NCBI GenBank assembly: GCA_036260375.1
Contig: DASZZZ010000040.1
Coordinates: 19,535 to 83,534 of the forward strand
Length of the DNA: 64,000 bases
Direction of reading: 5' to 3'
DNA from: DASZZZ01 sp036260375
GTDB lineage: Bacteria; Actinomycetota; CADDZG01; WHSQ01
The translations under genes and the position numbers were made by a program. Below are positions 23,214-32,461 of the stretch, piece after piece. The stretch's first letter is position 1, and the number at the start of each line of letters is the position of its first letter. The notes beneath the pieces were generated by a model. That model was not told where the DNA came from and did not search any database. It saw nothing but the letters and a program-made list of their open reading frames with translations.

Positions 23214-24326
23214 TCAGAGGGCGTCGTCGAGCGCGACCGCGTCGAGCCCGTGGGCGTCGGCAACCGGCCCGTAGGTGACCGCGCCGGCGTGGACGTTCAC
23301 GCCCTTGGCGAGCGCCGCGTCGGCGCGCACCGCGTCGGCGACGCCGTGCTCCGCGAGCGCGACGACGTACGGCAGCGTCGCGTTCGTGAGCGCGTACGTC
23401 GACGTGTGCGGCACCGCGCCGGGCATGTTGCCGACGCAGTAGTGGACGACGTCGTCCACGACGTACGTGGGATCCGAGTGCGTCGTCATGCGCGACGTCT
23501 CGAAACAGCCGCCCTGGTCGATCGAGATGTCCACGACGACGGAACCGGGCCGCATCTCGCGGATCACCTCTTCGGTGACGACCTTGGGCGCGAGCGCGCC
23601 GGGCACGAGCACGGCGCCGATGACGAGGTCCGCCGACAGGACCGTCTCCTCCACCGACAGGCGGTTCGACGCGAGCGTCAGGATCTTGCCCTGGTGGATG
23701 CGGTCGACGTCGCGCAGCTTGTTGATGTTCCTGTCGAGGATGACGACCTCGGCCTCCATGCCCTGCGCGATCCACGCCGCGTTCATCCCGGCCATGCCCG
23801 CGCCGATGACGACGACCTTGCCCGGCCGCACGCCGGAGACGCCGCCGAGCAGGACGCCGCGGCCGCCGTGCTCGCGCTCGAGCAGCGTCGCGCCGACCTG
23901 CGGCGCCATGCGCCCCGCGACCTCGCTCATCGGCGCGAGCAGCGGCAACGAGCCGTCGGGCAGCTCGACGGTCTCGTACGCGACCGCGGTCGTGCGCGAC
24001 TCGATCAGCGCGCGCGTCACGGGCTCGCTCGCCGCGAGGTGGAGGTACGTGAACAGCACGAGCCCGTCGCGCAGGCGATGGAACTCCTCCGGAATGGGCT
24101 CCTTGACCTTGAGCACCATGTCGGAGTCGGCGAAGACGTCGTCGGCGGTCGCGACGATCTTCGCGCCGGCGCGCTCGAACTCGTCGTCGAAGATGCTCGA
24201 GCCGCGCCCCGCGTCGTGCTCGACGAGGACCTCGTGACCGAGGACGACGAGCTCGCGCACGCCGGCCGGCGTGATCGCGACGCGGTACTCGTTGTCCTTG
24301 AGCTCGCGCGGTATGCCGACCCTCAT
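23214..24326 (-). CDS. ald: Alanine dehydrogenase
   Basis: NAD-dependent L-alanine/pyruvate interconversion. The 370-residue protein starts 'MRVGIPRELKDNEYRVA', has the substrate and hinge motifs 'VKEPIPEEF' and 'YLHLAA', and a Rossmann motif 'VVVIGAGMAGMNAAWIA'. The C-terminal 'YCVGNMPGAVPHTSTYALTN' is characteristic. ATG 4326 bases past 20 kb (24326) is preferred to the in-frame GTG at 24335; TAGGAT lies 9 nt before the ATG. xerD begins 7 nt downstream of its stop. Confidence 0.97.
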   Translation of the reverse strand: MRVGIPRELKDNEYRVAITPAGVRELVVLGHEVLVEHDAGRGSSIFDDEFERAGAKIVATADDVFADSDMVLKVKEPIPEEFHRLRDGLVLFTYLHLAASEPVTRALIESRTTAVAYETVELPDGSLPLLAPMSEVAGRMAPQVGATLLEREHGGRGVLLGGVSGVRPGKVVVIGAGMAGMNAAWIAQGMEAEVVILDRNINKLRDVDRIHQGKILTLASNRLSVEETVLSADLVIGAVLVPGALAPKVVTEEVIREMRPGSVVVDISIDQGGCFETSRMTTHSDPTYVVDDVVHYCVGNMPGAVPHTSTYALTNATLPYVVALAEHGVADAVRADAALAKGVNVHAGAVTYGPVADAHGLDAVALDDAL

Positions 24327-24384
24327 GCCGGCCACATCCTAGACGCTCGGCCGATCGCGCGGGCGGCCCCCCGTCCCGGTGTGC

Positions 24385-26025
24385 TCACCTCGCGGTGACG
24401 GCGTCGCGCGAGGCCGCGGCGCGTCGCGCGCTCCGTGCGCACGCAGCCCCCATGAAGTCGCGGAACAGCGGCTGTGGGCGGTCGGGCCGGCTCTTGAACT
24501 CCGGATGGAACTGCCCCGCGACGAACCACGGATGGTCGGCGAGCTCGATCATCTCGACGAGCGTCCCGTCGGGCGACTGGCCGGAGCACACGAGCCCCGC
24601 GTCCTCGAGACGGCGCCGGAAGCGCGGGTTGACCTCGTAGCGGTGGCGATGGCGCTCGAAGATCAGCTCGGTGCCGTACGCCTGCGCCGCCTTGGTCCCG
24701 GGCTGCAGCCGGCACGGGTACGCGCCGAGGCGCATCGTGCCGCCCATCTCACGCAGGTCCTGGCCGGCGAGGATGTCCACGACCGGATACGGCGTCGCGG
24801 CGTCGAACTCGGACGAGTTCGCGTTCTCCAGGCCCGCGACGTTGCGCGCGAACTCGATCACCGCGCACTGGAGCCCGAGGCAGATGCCGAGGAACGGCAC
24901 GTCGTTCTCGCGCGCGTGGCGAACCGCTCCGATCTTCCCCTCGATGCCGCGCACGCCGAAGCCGCCGGGAACCAGGATGCCGTCGACGCCGTCGAGACGG
25001 CCCGCGGCGTCGCCGCTCTCGAGGTCGTCGGACGCGATCCACTCGACGTCGACGTCGACGCCGTGCGCGAAGCCGGCGTGCTTGAGGCTCTCGACCACCG
25101 ACAGGTACGCGTCGGGCAGCTGCACGTACTTGCCGATGAGGCCGATGCGCACCGTGCCCGACGACGAGTCGATGCGCGCGACGAGATGCTTCCACTCCGA
25201 CAGGTCGGGCTCGGGCAGCCCCGTCAGGCGCAGGTGGTCGACGACGAAGCCGTCGAGGCCCTCCATGTGCAGCACGAGAGGGATCTCGTAGATGTTGCGC
25301 GAGTCGATCGCGGACACGATCGCGTCGGTGCGCACGTCGCACAGGAGCGAGATCTTGCGCTTGAGGTCGCGGCTGATGGGACGGTCGGAGCGGCACACGA
25401 TGGCGTCGGGCTGGATGCCGATGCTGCGGAGCTCGCGCACCGAGTGCTGGGTCGGCTTGGTCTTGAGCTCCTCGGCCGGGCCCATGTACGGCACGAGCGT
25501 GACGTGGACGTAGCACGCGTCCTCGCGCCCGAGCTCCATGCGCAGCTGCCGGATCGCCTCGAGGAACGGCAGCGACTCGATGTCGCCGACCGTTCCGCCG
25601 ATCTCGGTGATGAGCACATCGGCGCCCGAGTCCTCCGCGAGGCGCGTGATGCGCTCCTTGATCGCGTTCGTGATGTGCGGGATCACCTGCACGGTGTCGC
25701 CGAGGTAGTCGCCGCGCCGCTCGCGCGCGATCACGTTCTGGTAGATGGCGCCCGTCGTGACGTTGGAGGCTCGCAGCAGGTTCTCGTCGATGAACCGCTC
25801 GTAGTGCCCGAGGTCGAGGTCGGTCTCGCCGCCGTCCTCGGTGACGAACACCTCGCCATGCTGGAACGGGTTCATCGTGCCCGGATCGACGTTGATGTAG
25901 GGGTCGAGCTTCTGCATCATCACGCGCAGGCCGCGGTTCTTGAGGAGGCGTCCGAGGGACGCCGCGGTGAGGCCCTTGCCGAGGCTCGAGACCACCCCTC
26001 CGGTCACGAAAACGTGCTTCGCCAC
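24385..26025 (-). CDS. pyrG: CTP synthase
   Basis: Makes CTP from UTP, ATP and glutamine. The synthetase domain begins 'KHVFVTGGVVSSLGKGL' and contains 'KLDPYINVDPGTMNPFQHGEV'; the glutamine amidotransferase domain has the nucleophile elbow 'GICLGLQCAVIEFARN' and the catalytic His-x-Glu in 'FHPEFKSRP'. 546 residues is standard. GTG at 26025 has GAGGAGG upstream; TTG 26028 is an alternative. The 192 bp upstream (26026-26217) hold the pyrG leader with a TAGCTT box near 26150 and no gene. Confidence 0.97.
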   Translation of the reverse strand: MAKHVFVTGGVVSSLGKGLTAASLGRLLKNRGLRVMMQKLDPYINVDPGTMNPFQHGEVFVTEDGGETDLDLGHYERFIDENLLRASNVTTGAIYQNVIARERRGDYLGDTVQVIPHITNAIKERITRLAEDSGADVLITEIGGTVGDIESLPFLEAIRQLRMELGREDACYVHVTLVPYMGPAEELKTKPTQHSVRELRSIGIQPDAIVCRSDRPISRDLKRKISLLCDVRTDAIVSAIDSRNIYEIPLVLHMEGLDGFVVDHLRLTGLPEPDLSEWKHLVARIDSSSGTVRIGLIGKYVQLPDAYLSVVESLKHAGFAHGVDVDVEWIASDDLESGDAAGRLDGVDGILVPGGFGVRGIEGKIGAVRHARENDVPFLGICLGLQCAVIEFARNVAGLENANSSEFDAATPYPVVDILAGQDLREMGGTMRLGAYPCRLQPGTKAAQAYGTELIFERHRHRYEVNPRFRRRLEDAGLVCSGQSPDGTLVEMIELADHPWFVAGQFHPEFKSRPDRPQPLFRDFMGAACARSARRAAASRDAVTAR

Positions 26026-26217
26026 CAAACCTCCTCTCGCACTCCGAAACCCACGCCGAGCTTCGGTCCATCGGTCGGGTGACGGCCCACCGGTGCGGAT
26101 CCGGACACGACGAGGCCCGGTTCGGTGCTCCTGGGGCGGTCATCACAAGCTATCACGCGCGCGCTCGGCAGGTCCTCATTTCGGAGCGCGACGCGGCGCG
26201 ATCCGCGGCGGCGGAGC

Positions 26218-27027
26218 TCACGGCGACGCGCGCCGGCCGGCGCGGTCGAGCGCGTCGAGCCACCGCGTCGACGCGATGACCGCAGAGAACGACCGGCGCT
26301 CCGACAGCACGTTGAGGGCCGCGAGCACGGCGAGCGCGACGGCGCGGCCCCCGGCCGGCAGCGACAGGGCGAGGCCGAGCCCCGCGACCGCGCCGAGCGG
26401 GTTGGCGCCCGCGTCGCCCAGCATCGCCCGCTCGCGCAGGTCGGGCCACAGGCACACGAGCAGGGCCGCGGCCATGCCGGCGGCCGCGACTGCCCAGCGG
26501 TCGTCGCCGACGACGAGCATCGGCGCGGCCAGCACGAGCCACGCCTTGCCGGCGCGACCCGGCGCGCGGTCGAGGAGGTTGACGAGGTTCGCGCCGAGCG
26601 CGACGAGGGCCGCGGTCACGAGCGCCGCGCGGCCCGGGGTCGCGATCGCCCCCGCGGCGGCCCCCGCGACCACGCCCGCGGCGATCTTGACGACGCCGCC
26701 GGTGACGCGCCCGCGCCGCAGGGCGCCGAGGTGGCCGCGAAAGCCGCGCGCGGGCTCGTCGCCGCGGGCGTCGTCGGCGACGCCGCCGGCGGCCATGACG
26801 GCCGCGACGAGCGCGACCGCGGCGGCGACGCGCCCGTCGTCGCCGGCCCACGCCGCGACCGCGGCGCCGGCGAGCGTCCCGGCGACCAGCGGCAACCCGA
26901 GCGTCGCGCCGACGCGCCGCCCGGCGACGTTGGTGCGCGCCAGCGCGGCGGGCGGGGGCCGCATCGCGACGCGCACGAGGGCCAACGCGGTCGCGGCCCC
27001 CGCGAGCGCGGCGGCGAGCCCGGTCAC
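26218..27027 (-). CDS. MraY/WecA-like phospho-sugar transferase, divergent
   Basis: A 269-residue polytopic membrane protein with the layout of UDP-sugar:polyprenyl-phosphate sugar-1-phosphate transferases. Recognisable parts are 'GVADDARGDEPARGFRGHL' (DD motif and substrate loop), 'ANLVNLLDRAPGRAGKAW' (NxxNxxDG-like) and 'RERAMLGDAGANPLGAVAGL' (the conserved GD). It is shorter than typical family members (about 320-360), missing N-terminal helices. GTG at 27027 overlaps the stop of the upstream membrane protein. It closes the envelope cluster whose other genes are a glycosyltransferase and a MurJ flippase, suggesting lipid-linked sugar assembly. Confidence 0.75.
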   Translation of the reverse strand: MTGLAAALAGAATALALVRVAMRPPPAALARTNVAGRRVGATLGLPLVAGTLAGAAVAAWAGDDGRVAAAVALVAAVMAAGGVADDARGDEPARGFRGHLGALRRGRVTGGVVKIAAGVVAGAAAGAIATPGRAALVTAALVALGANLVNLLDRAPGRAGKAWLVLAAPMLVVGDDRWAVAAAGMAAALLVCLWPDLRERAMLGDAGANPLGAVAGLGLALSLPAGGRAVALAVLAALNVLSERRSFSAVIASTRWLDALDRAGRRASP

Positions 27028-29183
27028 GCGGGCGCCTCCTCTGGACGCGCGTCGCCGCGCGCCGGCGCGACGGCCGCGGCGCGCGCCTCGTCGGCGAGCT
27101 CGAGGCGCGCGAGCAGCGCGGCCGGGACCAGGACCCCGAGACACATCGCGGGGATGACGATGCCGGAGTCGTTGACCGCGCCGCCGAGCACCGCCACGAG
27201 CAGCGCGCCGACGAAGCCCGCGCGCAGGGCCGGGAGCCGGCGTCCGAGCTCGTCCCACCGCAGGAGCGCGACGGCCAGCGCGACGACGACCGGAGGCACG
27301 AAGAAGGTCCAGAACGTGACGCGGAACACGCCGACGTTCGTGCGCAGCTTGCGCGCGACGGTCTCGACGAAGACCCCCGGCCCCCGGTCGCGCACCGCCT
27401 CGAACAGCCGCCCGAGGTGCGTGCGGAACTGCGGCGACCCGGTGACGTCGAGGACGAGGAACACCGCTAGCGCGAGCACGGCGCCCGCGAGCGTCCACGC
27501 GACGACGCGCCATCCCGCGCGGCGCCCGGACAGCAGCGCGAACGTCACGCCGAGCGCGGGCACGAGCGCGATGACGCCGCCGACGTCGCTGCCGAGTTGC
27601 GGCGCGCCGTCGGCGACGACGACGACCGCGAACAGCGCGCCGGCCGCCACCAGGGGCCGCGCGCCGGCGCCCCAGCGCTGCACGATCGCGGCGCCGGCGA
27701 CGACCGCCGACGTGCCCAGCACGGCGAACGCGGGGTTGCCGATCCCCGAGAAGCGCGCGCCGAGCACGGGGAGGTTGCCGAACACGGCGTTGAGCTGGAG
27801 ATCGGTCGGCAGCACGAGATCGATCACGACGACCGCGACGGTCGCGAGCGTCGCCGCGAGCGCGCGGTCGAGCGGTGCGCGCAGCGCCGCCGCGATCCCA
27901 GCCGTGAGCGCGGCGTCCGCGGCGATCAGCGCGCCGGCGTAGCCCGCGGTCCCGAGCGCGTGCCCGTCGAGCGCGCCGACGACGTACGAGGCGAGCGGGA
28001 ACACCAGCACCGCGACCATCGCGGCGCTCGCCACCGACGCGGCGCGGGCCGACGTGCTGCGTCGAACCACGACCGCCACCGCGACGTAGAGGGCGATCTG
28101 CGCGACGACGTAGGCGACGATGACCTCGGGCTGTATCCCGTAGGCGAACACCGACTCGCGGTCGAGCGCGATCGCCGCGCCGACGCGGTCGTCGCCGCCG
28201 GGGGCCGCGTCGAACGCGCGCCCGATCATCGCCGCGGGACGGTGCGCCTCGTGGTGCGCGACGACGGTCGGGGCGACGTCCTGCAGCGTGACGATGCCAG
28301 CGACACGCGTCGACGCCGATCGCAGGACGGTGCCGGCGCCGAAGCCGCGGCCCCACGCGATCGCGACGCCGAGGTGCACGTCGTCGACGCGCCGCGGCGT
28401 CGTCGGCGTGACGACCAGCAGCAGGTCGCGCGCGGGGTCGAGCTCCTCGTGGACCGTGCCGACGAGGTCGTCGGCGGCCGCGAGCGCGCGCGCGCGCTCG
28501 GCCGCGCTCGCCGCGGGGCCGTCGACCGCTGCGAGCGCGCCGGGCGCGACGATCGTGGTCGCGCACGGCGCGTCGAGCGCGGCCTCCACCGCGGCGCGCT
28601 CGCCGCGGCCGTCGCGGGCCGGAGCGATCGAGGCGCCGGCGACGCTCCCGTCCGGCTCCATCGCCGCGAGCGCGACGAAAGCCGGGTCCCGCAGCCGCGC
28701 GTCGGCCCGACGCGCGATCCCGATCGCGAACACCGGCGTGTCGAGCGCGCCGGCGAGCGCACCCGGCACCGCGTCGTAGCCCCCGGCGCGGGCGCGGTCG
28801 CGCACGTCGTCGACCTCGAGGACGGCCGCGGGCGGCAGCTCGCCCGCCGTCCCTCGCGGTACGCCGGAGCCCTCCGGCGACGGGTCGGGGCCGATCGCGA
28901 CGAGCGCGCCGTCGATGCGCGCCCCGGCCCCGATCGACGCGAACGCCGACGGGTACCCGGTGCGGGCGCGCGTCGTCCGGACCGACATCGACCCGAGCGC
29001 GCCCTCCGAGGCGACCTCGAGGACCTCGGTAGCGCCGGCGGCGCGCACGTCGGCCCACGTCACGCCCGGCAACGTCACCACGACCGCGCGCCCGCACGCG
29101 GGCGCGGCGCGCGCCGCCACCAGGCCGGCGAACGGCGCCAGCGCCGCGGCCGCGAGCGCCGCGGCGCCCGCCCTAGCCCGCAT
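27024..29183 (-). CDS. Membrane protein with alkaline-phosphatase-like ectodomain, copy 1
   Basis: About 719 residues: signal sequence, an extracytoplasmic domain of about 330 residues, and roughly ten C-terminal membrane helices. The ectodomain follows the alkaline-phosphatase superfamily plan ('RAVVVTLPGVTWADV' at the start, 'LLLVVTPTTP' and 'LQDVAPTVVAHHEA' later), but the metal-ligand aspartate expected in the first motif is absent. The membrane part has the conserved block 'NAVFGNLPVLGARFSGIGNP' and a second block 'APQLGSDVGGVIALVPALG'. The neighbouring gene is a paralogue. The start may be ATG 29183 or GTG 29192. Function is unknown; location argues for envelope polysaccharide handling. 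Confidence 0.78.
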   Translation of the reverse strand: MRARAGAAALAAAALAPFAGLVAARAAPACGRAVVVTLPGVTWADVRAAGATEVLEVASEGALGSMSVRTTRARTGYPSAFASIGAGARIDGALVAIGPDPSPEGSGVPRGTAGELPPAAVLEVDDVRDRARAGGYDAVPGALAGALDTPVFAIGIARRADARLRDPAFVALAAMEPDGSVAGASIAPARDGRGERAAVEAALDAPCATTIVAPGALAAVDGPAASAAERARALAAADDLVGTVHEELDPARDLLLVVTPTTPRRVDDVHLGVAIAWGRGFGAGTVLRSASTRVAGIVTLQDVAPTVVAHHEAHRPAAMIGRAFDAAPGGDDRVGAAIALDRESVFAYGIQPEVIVAYVVAQIALYVAVAVVVRRSTSARAASVASAAMVAVLVFPLASYVVGALDGHALGTAGYAGALIAADAALTAGIAAALRAPLDRALAATLATVAVVVIDLVLPTDLQLNAVFGNLPVLGARFSGIGNPAFAVLGTSAVVAGAAIVQRWGAGARPLVAAGALFAVVVVADGAPQLGSDVGGVIALVPALGVTFALLSGRRAGWRVVAWTLAGAVLALAVFLVLDVTGSPQFRTHLGRLFEAVRDRGPGVFVETVARKLRTNVGVFRVTFWTFFVPPVVVALAVALLRWDELGRRLPALRAGFVGALLVAVLGGAVNDSGIVIPAMCLGVLVPAALLARLELADEARAAAVAPARGDARPEEAPA

Positions 29184-31380
29184 CGTGGCCACCCGCGAGC
29201 TCGAGACGCGCCATCAGCGCGGCCGGCGCGAGAAACGACAGCACCATCCCGGGGATCCCGATGCCGGAGTCGTTGACCGCGAACCCGAACGCCGCGAGCA
29301 ACAGCGCCCCGACGAACGCGGCGCGCACGACCGGACGGCGCCGGCCGAGCTCGGTCCAGGCGGCGCGCGGGCGCGCCGCGAGCAGCGCGAACGCGGCGAG
29401 CGCCGGCGGGACCAGCAGCGTCCACGTCGACGATCGCAGCAGTCGCACGTTCGACTCCGCCTTGCGCTCGATCGTGTCGCCGAGGACGCCCGCGCCGCGC
29501 TCGGAGACGTCCTCGTAGAGCCGCGCGAGGTGGGTGCGCGCCTCGGGCGGGCGCGCGAGGTCGAGCGCCAGGAACGCCGCGAGCGCCGCGACGACGCCGA
29601 CCAGCGACAGCACCACGACGCGCGCGCTCGGCCGCCGACCCGCCATGAGCACCCACGTGATCGCCAGCGCGGGGACGAACGCGATGACCCCGCCGACGTC
29701 GCTGCCGAACTGCGGCATGCCGTCGACCGCGAGCGCGACGACGAACAGGACCGTCACCAGCGCGAGCGTGGCGCGGTCGAGCGGGATGCGTCCGCTGCGC
29801 CGCTGCGCGACGAGGCCGGCCACCAGGATCGTCGTCGTGCCGAGCACCGCGAACGCGTGGTTGCCGGCCCCCGAGAAGCGGCCCGCGACGATCGGGCTGT
29901 AGCCGAACACCGAGTTGAACTGCAGGTGCGCGCCGGTCACGAGGTCGGCGACGACGATCGCAGCGGTCGGCGCGAGCGCGGCGAGCAGACGCTCGAGCGG
30001 CGTGCGCCCGGCGCGCCACGCGAGCCACGTCAGCGCCGCGCACACGAGCGCGATCAGCGCCACGTACGCGAGCCATCCGAACGGGTGCAGCTCCACCATG
30101 CCCGTCACGTACGCCGACACCGGCGTCGCGACGACCGCCAGCGCGGCGACCTGCAGGCGGGCGCGAAGGCGCGGCGCGAGCGGACGCGGGCGCCACGCCA
30201 ACACCCACACCGCGACCGCGTAGAGCGCGATCTGTCCGACGATGAACGCGATCACGAGGACGGGCTTGACGCCGTCGACGAGCGTCGCCTCGCGGTCGAG
30301 CGCGAGCGCCGCGGCGAGGGGGTCGCCCCCGTCCGTCACCGCGATCCACGGGCGCCCGTTCATCGCGGGCGGGCGCGCGGCGCCGTGGTGGCGCAGCACG
30401 GTCGGCGCGACGTCGGGCAGCGTCACGATGCCCGGGCGCCGCGTCGACGCGGACTCCAGGGCGCTCCCGGCCGGGAACCGGGGGCCGAGCGCGAGCGCGA
30501 CCCCGAGGTGCGGATTGGGCAGCCAGTCGGGCGACGTCGGAGACACCACGAGAAGCAGGTCGCGCGCGGGGTCGAGCTGCGCGCGGACGTCGCGCAGGAG
30601 GTCGTCGGCGGCGAGCAGCGCGGCTCGGCGCGCGCCGGTCAGCGCGGCGTCGCGCACGTCGGCGAGGTGATCGGCGCGCACGAGGTCGCCGGGGTCGACC
30701 ACGACGGTCGCGCACGGCAGCCGCAGCGCGGCGTCGAGCGCGCGGCCGAACGCGGCGCGGTCGGTGCGGACGCCGTACGGCGCGGCGTCGTCGCGCGCGA
30801 GCAGCTCGGGCCCCGTCGCGGCGAGCTCGACCGTTCCCCCGCGGTCGGCCGCGGCGAGGAGCACCCACCGCCCGAGCCGCGCCACGGGCGGCAGGCCGGC
30901 GCCGAGGTCGGAGTTCCCGAGCGCGACGACGGGTGTGTCGAGCGCCGACGCGAGCGCGCCGGGGGCCGCGCCGTAGCCCGCGTCGCGGGCGTCGTCGACG
31001 ACCGCGGAGAAGCCCCCGGCGACGACGTCGCGCTCGAGGGGGCCGCGACCGCCGGCGCCGCCGGCGGCGCCGCCGGTCGTCGGGTCGCCCTCGGCGCGCG
31101 CGCCCGCCCCCAGCGTGGCGTAGCCCGCCGCGTACGACGTGCGCACCGCGTTCGTGCGCACCGCGACCGACCCGCTGGCGCCGTCGCTGGCGGCCGCGAG
31201 GATCTCGGGCGGCGCGAACTCCTCGACGTCGTACCAGGTCGTGGCCGGCAGCGTGAACACGACGACGCGCGCGCACCCGCCCTGCGACGCGGCGGCCGCG
31301 GGGCGCTCGGCCGCCAGCGCGGCCGCCGCCGCGAGCAGGGCCGTGACCGCCACGAGCGCGCTAGCGCGACGCCGCGGCAC
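29173..31380 (-). CDS. Membrane protein with alkaline-phosphatase-like ectodomain, copy 2
   Basis: About 735 residues with the same architecture as the next gene downstream: signal peptide 'ASALVAVTALLAAAAALAA', ectodomain beginning 'ARVVVFTLPATTWYDV', and about ten membrane helices with 'NSVFGYSPIVAGRFSGAGNH' and 'MPQFGSDVGGVIAFVPAL'. The pair clearly arose by tandem duplication, and 'PDVAPTVLRHHG' is matched in the other copy. The ectodomain has a low-complexity Gly/Ala insertion near residue 110. GTG at 31380 overlaps the glycosyltransferase gene by 20 bp; frames upstream of that are unsupported. No catalytic metal set is complete, so it may bind rather than cut its ligand. Confidence 0.78.
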   Translation of the reverse strand: MPRRRASALVAVTALLAAAAALAAERPAAAASQGGCARVVVFTLPATTWYDVEEFAPPEILAAASDGASGSVAVRTNAVRTSYAAGYATLGAGARAEGDPTTGGAAGGAGGRGPLERDVVAGGFSAVVDDARDAGYGAAPGALASALDTPVVALGNSDLGAGLPPVARLGRWVLLAAADRGGTVELAATGPELLARDDAAPYGVRTDRAAFGRALDAALRLPCATVVVDPGDLVRADHLADVRDAALTGARRAALLAADDLLRDVRAQLDPARDLLLVVSPTSPDWLPNPHLGVALALGPRFPAGSALESASTRRPGIVTLPDVAPTVLRHHGAARPPAMNGRPWIAVTDGGDPLAAALALDREATLVDGVKPVLVIAFIVGQIALYAVAVWVLAWRPRPLAPRLRARLQVAALAVVATPVSAYVTGMVELHPFGWLAYVALIALVCAALTWLAWRAGRTPLERLLAALAPTAAIVVADLVTGAHLQFNSVFGYSPIVAGRFSGAGNHAFAVLGTTTILVAGLVAQRRSGRIPLDRATLALVTVLFVVALAVDGMPQFGSDVGGVIAFVPALAITWVLMAGRRPSARVVVLSLVGVVAALAAFLALDLARPPEARTHLARLYEDVSERGAGVLGDTIERKAESNVRLLRSSTWTLLVPPALAAFALLAARPRAAWTELGRRRPVVRAAFVGALLLAAFGFAVNDSGIGIPGMVLSFLAPAALMARLELAGGHDAG

Positions 31381-32461
31381 CCGCGTACACCTCCCGCAGG
31401 CGCGCCAGCATGATCGCGGTCGAGAAGCGCTCCGCGAGCCGGCGCCGCGCCGCGGCCGCGTAGCGCACGCGGTCGTCGGGCGACGACAGCACGTCGGCCA
31501 GCGCGGACGCGAGCGCGGCGTCGTCGCCGACCGGCACCAGACGCCCGCCGACACGGTCGTCGATCAGCTCCGGCATCCCGCCGCCGTCGGTCGACACGAC
31601 CGGCGTCCCGAGCAGCATCGCCTCCTGCGCCGCGAGCGCGCACGCCTCCCACACCGACGACAGGCAGAAGACGTCGGCCGCGGCGACGAAGTCGGCGACG
31701 TCGTCGCGCCACCCGAGCCACGACACGCGCTCCGCGACGCCGAGCCGCCGTGCGAGTGCCCGTAGCTCGTCCTCCTGGGGGCCGCGGCCGAGGATCGCGA
31801 GGTGCACGTCGGGATCGAGGCGGGCGAGCGCGCGCAGCATCACGTGCAGCGCCTTCTGCGGCTCGAGGCGGGCCGCGGTCACGACGAGACGCTGCCCGTC
31901 GCCGAGGCCGAGCTCGGCGCGCACGACCCCGGCGGGCCGCGTCGCGGGCGGCGCGTCGCCCACGCCGAGGTAGACGACCTCGACCTTCGACGCGGCCGAC
32001 GGCACGCGCGCGCGCAGGCGGCGTGCGATGTCCTCCGACGCCGCGACGACGCGGTCGGCGAGCCTCACGGCGAGCGACTCGGCGCGCCCGTACAGCGCCG
32101 CGCGCGGACGCCCGACGACGTCCGCGAGCACGACGTTGTGGACGCTCACGACGACCGGCACGCCGCGGCCGCGCGCCGCGAGCGCGGCGTCGATGCCGGC
32201 GCGCAAGCCGTGCGCGTGCACGACGTCGTAGCGCCCGTCGACGATCGTCCGCAGGCGCGCGACGGCGGCCCGATGCCCGACGACGGGGCCGTTGGGGACG
32301 ACCACCGGCGCGACCGGCTTGGGCATCGCGACCGGCAGGTCGGGCGGCCCGGCGACGTCGACCGTCATCCCGTCGCCGTCGAGGGCCGCGGTGATCGCGG
32401 CGACGTGGCGCGCGACCCCGCCGGCGGAGCGCCCGAGCACCTGGAGGACGCGCATCGTCAT
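31361..32461 (-). CDS. GT4-family glycosyltransferase
   Basis: A 366-residue GT-B retaining glycosyltransferase. N-terminal 'RVLQVLGRSAGGVARHVAA' binds the acceptor side; 'YDVVHAHGLRAGIDAA' and 'VVVSVHNVV' are typical; the C-terminal nucleotide-sugar site has 'VVTAARLEPQKALHVML', 'ILGRGPQEDELRAL' and 'SSVWEACALAAQEAMLLG', where the E-x7-E motif reads E-A-C-A-L-A-A-Q-E. ATG at 32461 overlaps the murJ-like stop (ATGA). With the flippase upstream it suggests assembly of a lipid-linked glycan; the sugar donor is unknown. Confidence 0.9.
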   Translation of the reverse strand: MTMRVLQVLGRSAGGVARHVAAITAALDGDGMTVDVAGPPDLPVAMPKPVAPVVVPNGPVVGHRAAVARLRTIVDGRYDVVHAHGLRAGIDAALAARGRGVPVVVSVHNVVLADVVGRPRAALYGRAESLAVRLADRVVAASEDIARRLRARVPSAASKVEVVYLGVGDAPPATRPAGVVRAELGLGDGQRLVVTAARLEPQKALHVMLRALARLDPDVHLAILGRGPQEDELRALARRLGVAERVSWLGWRDDVADFVAAADVFCLSSVWEACALAAQEAMLLGTPVVSTDGGGMPELIDDRVGGRLVPVGDDAALASALADVLSSPDDRVRYAAAARRRLAERFSTAIMLARLREVYAGAAASR

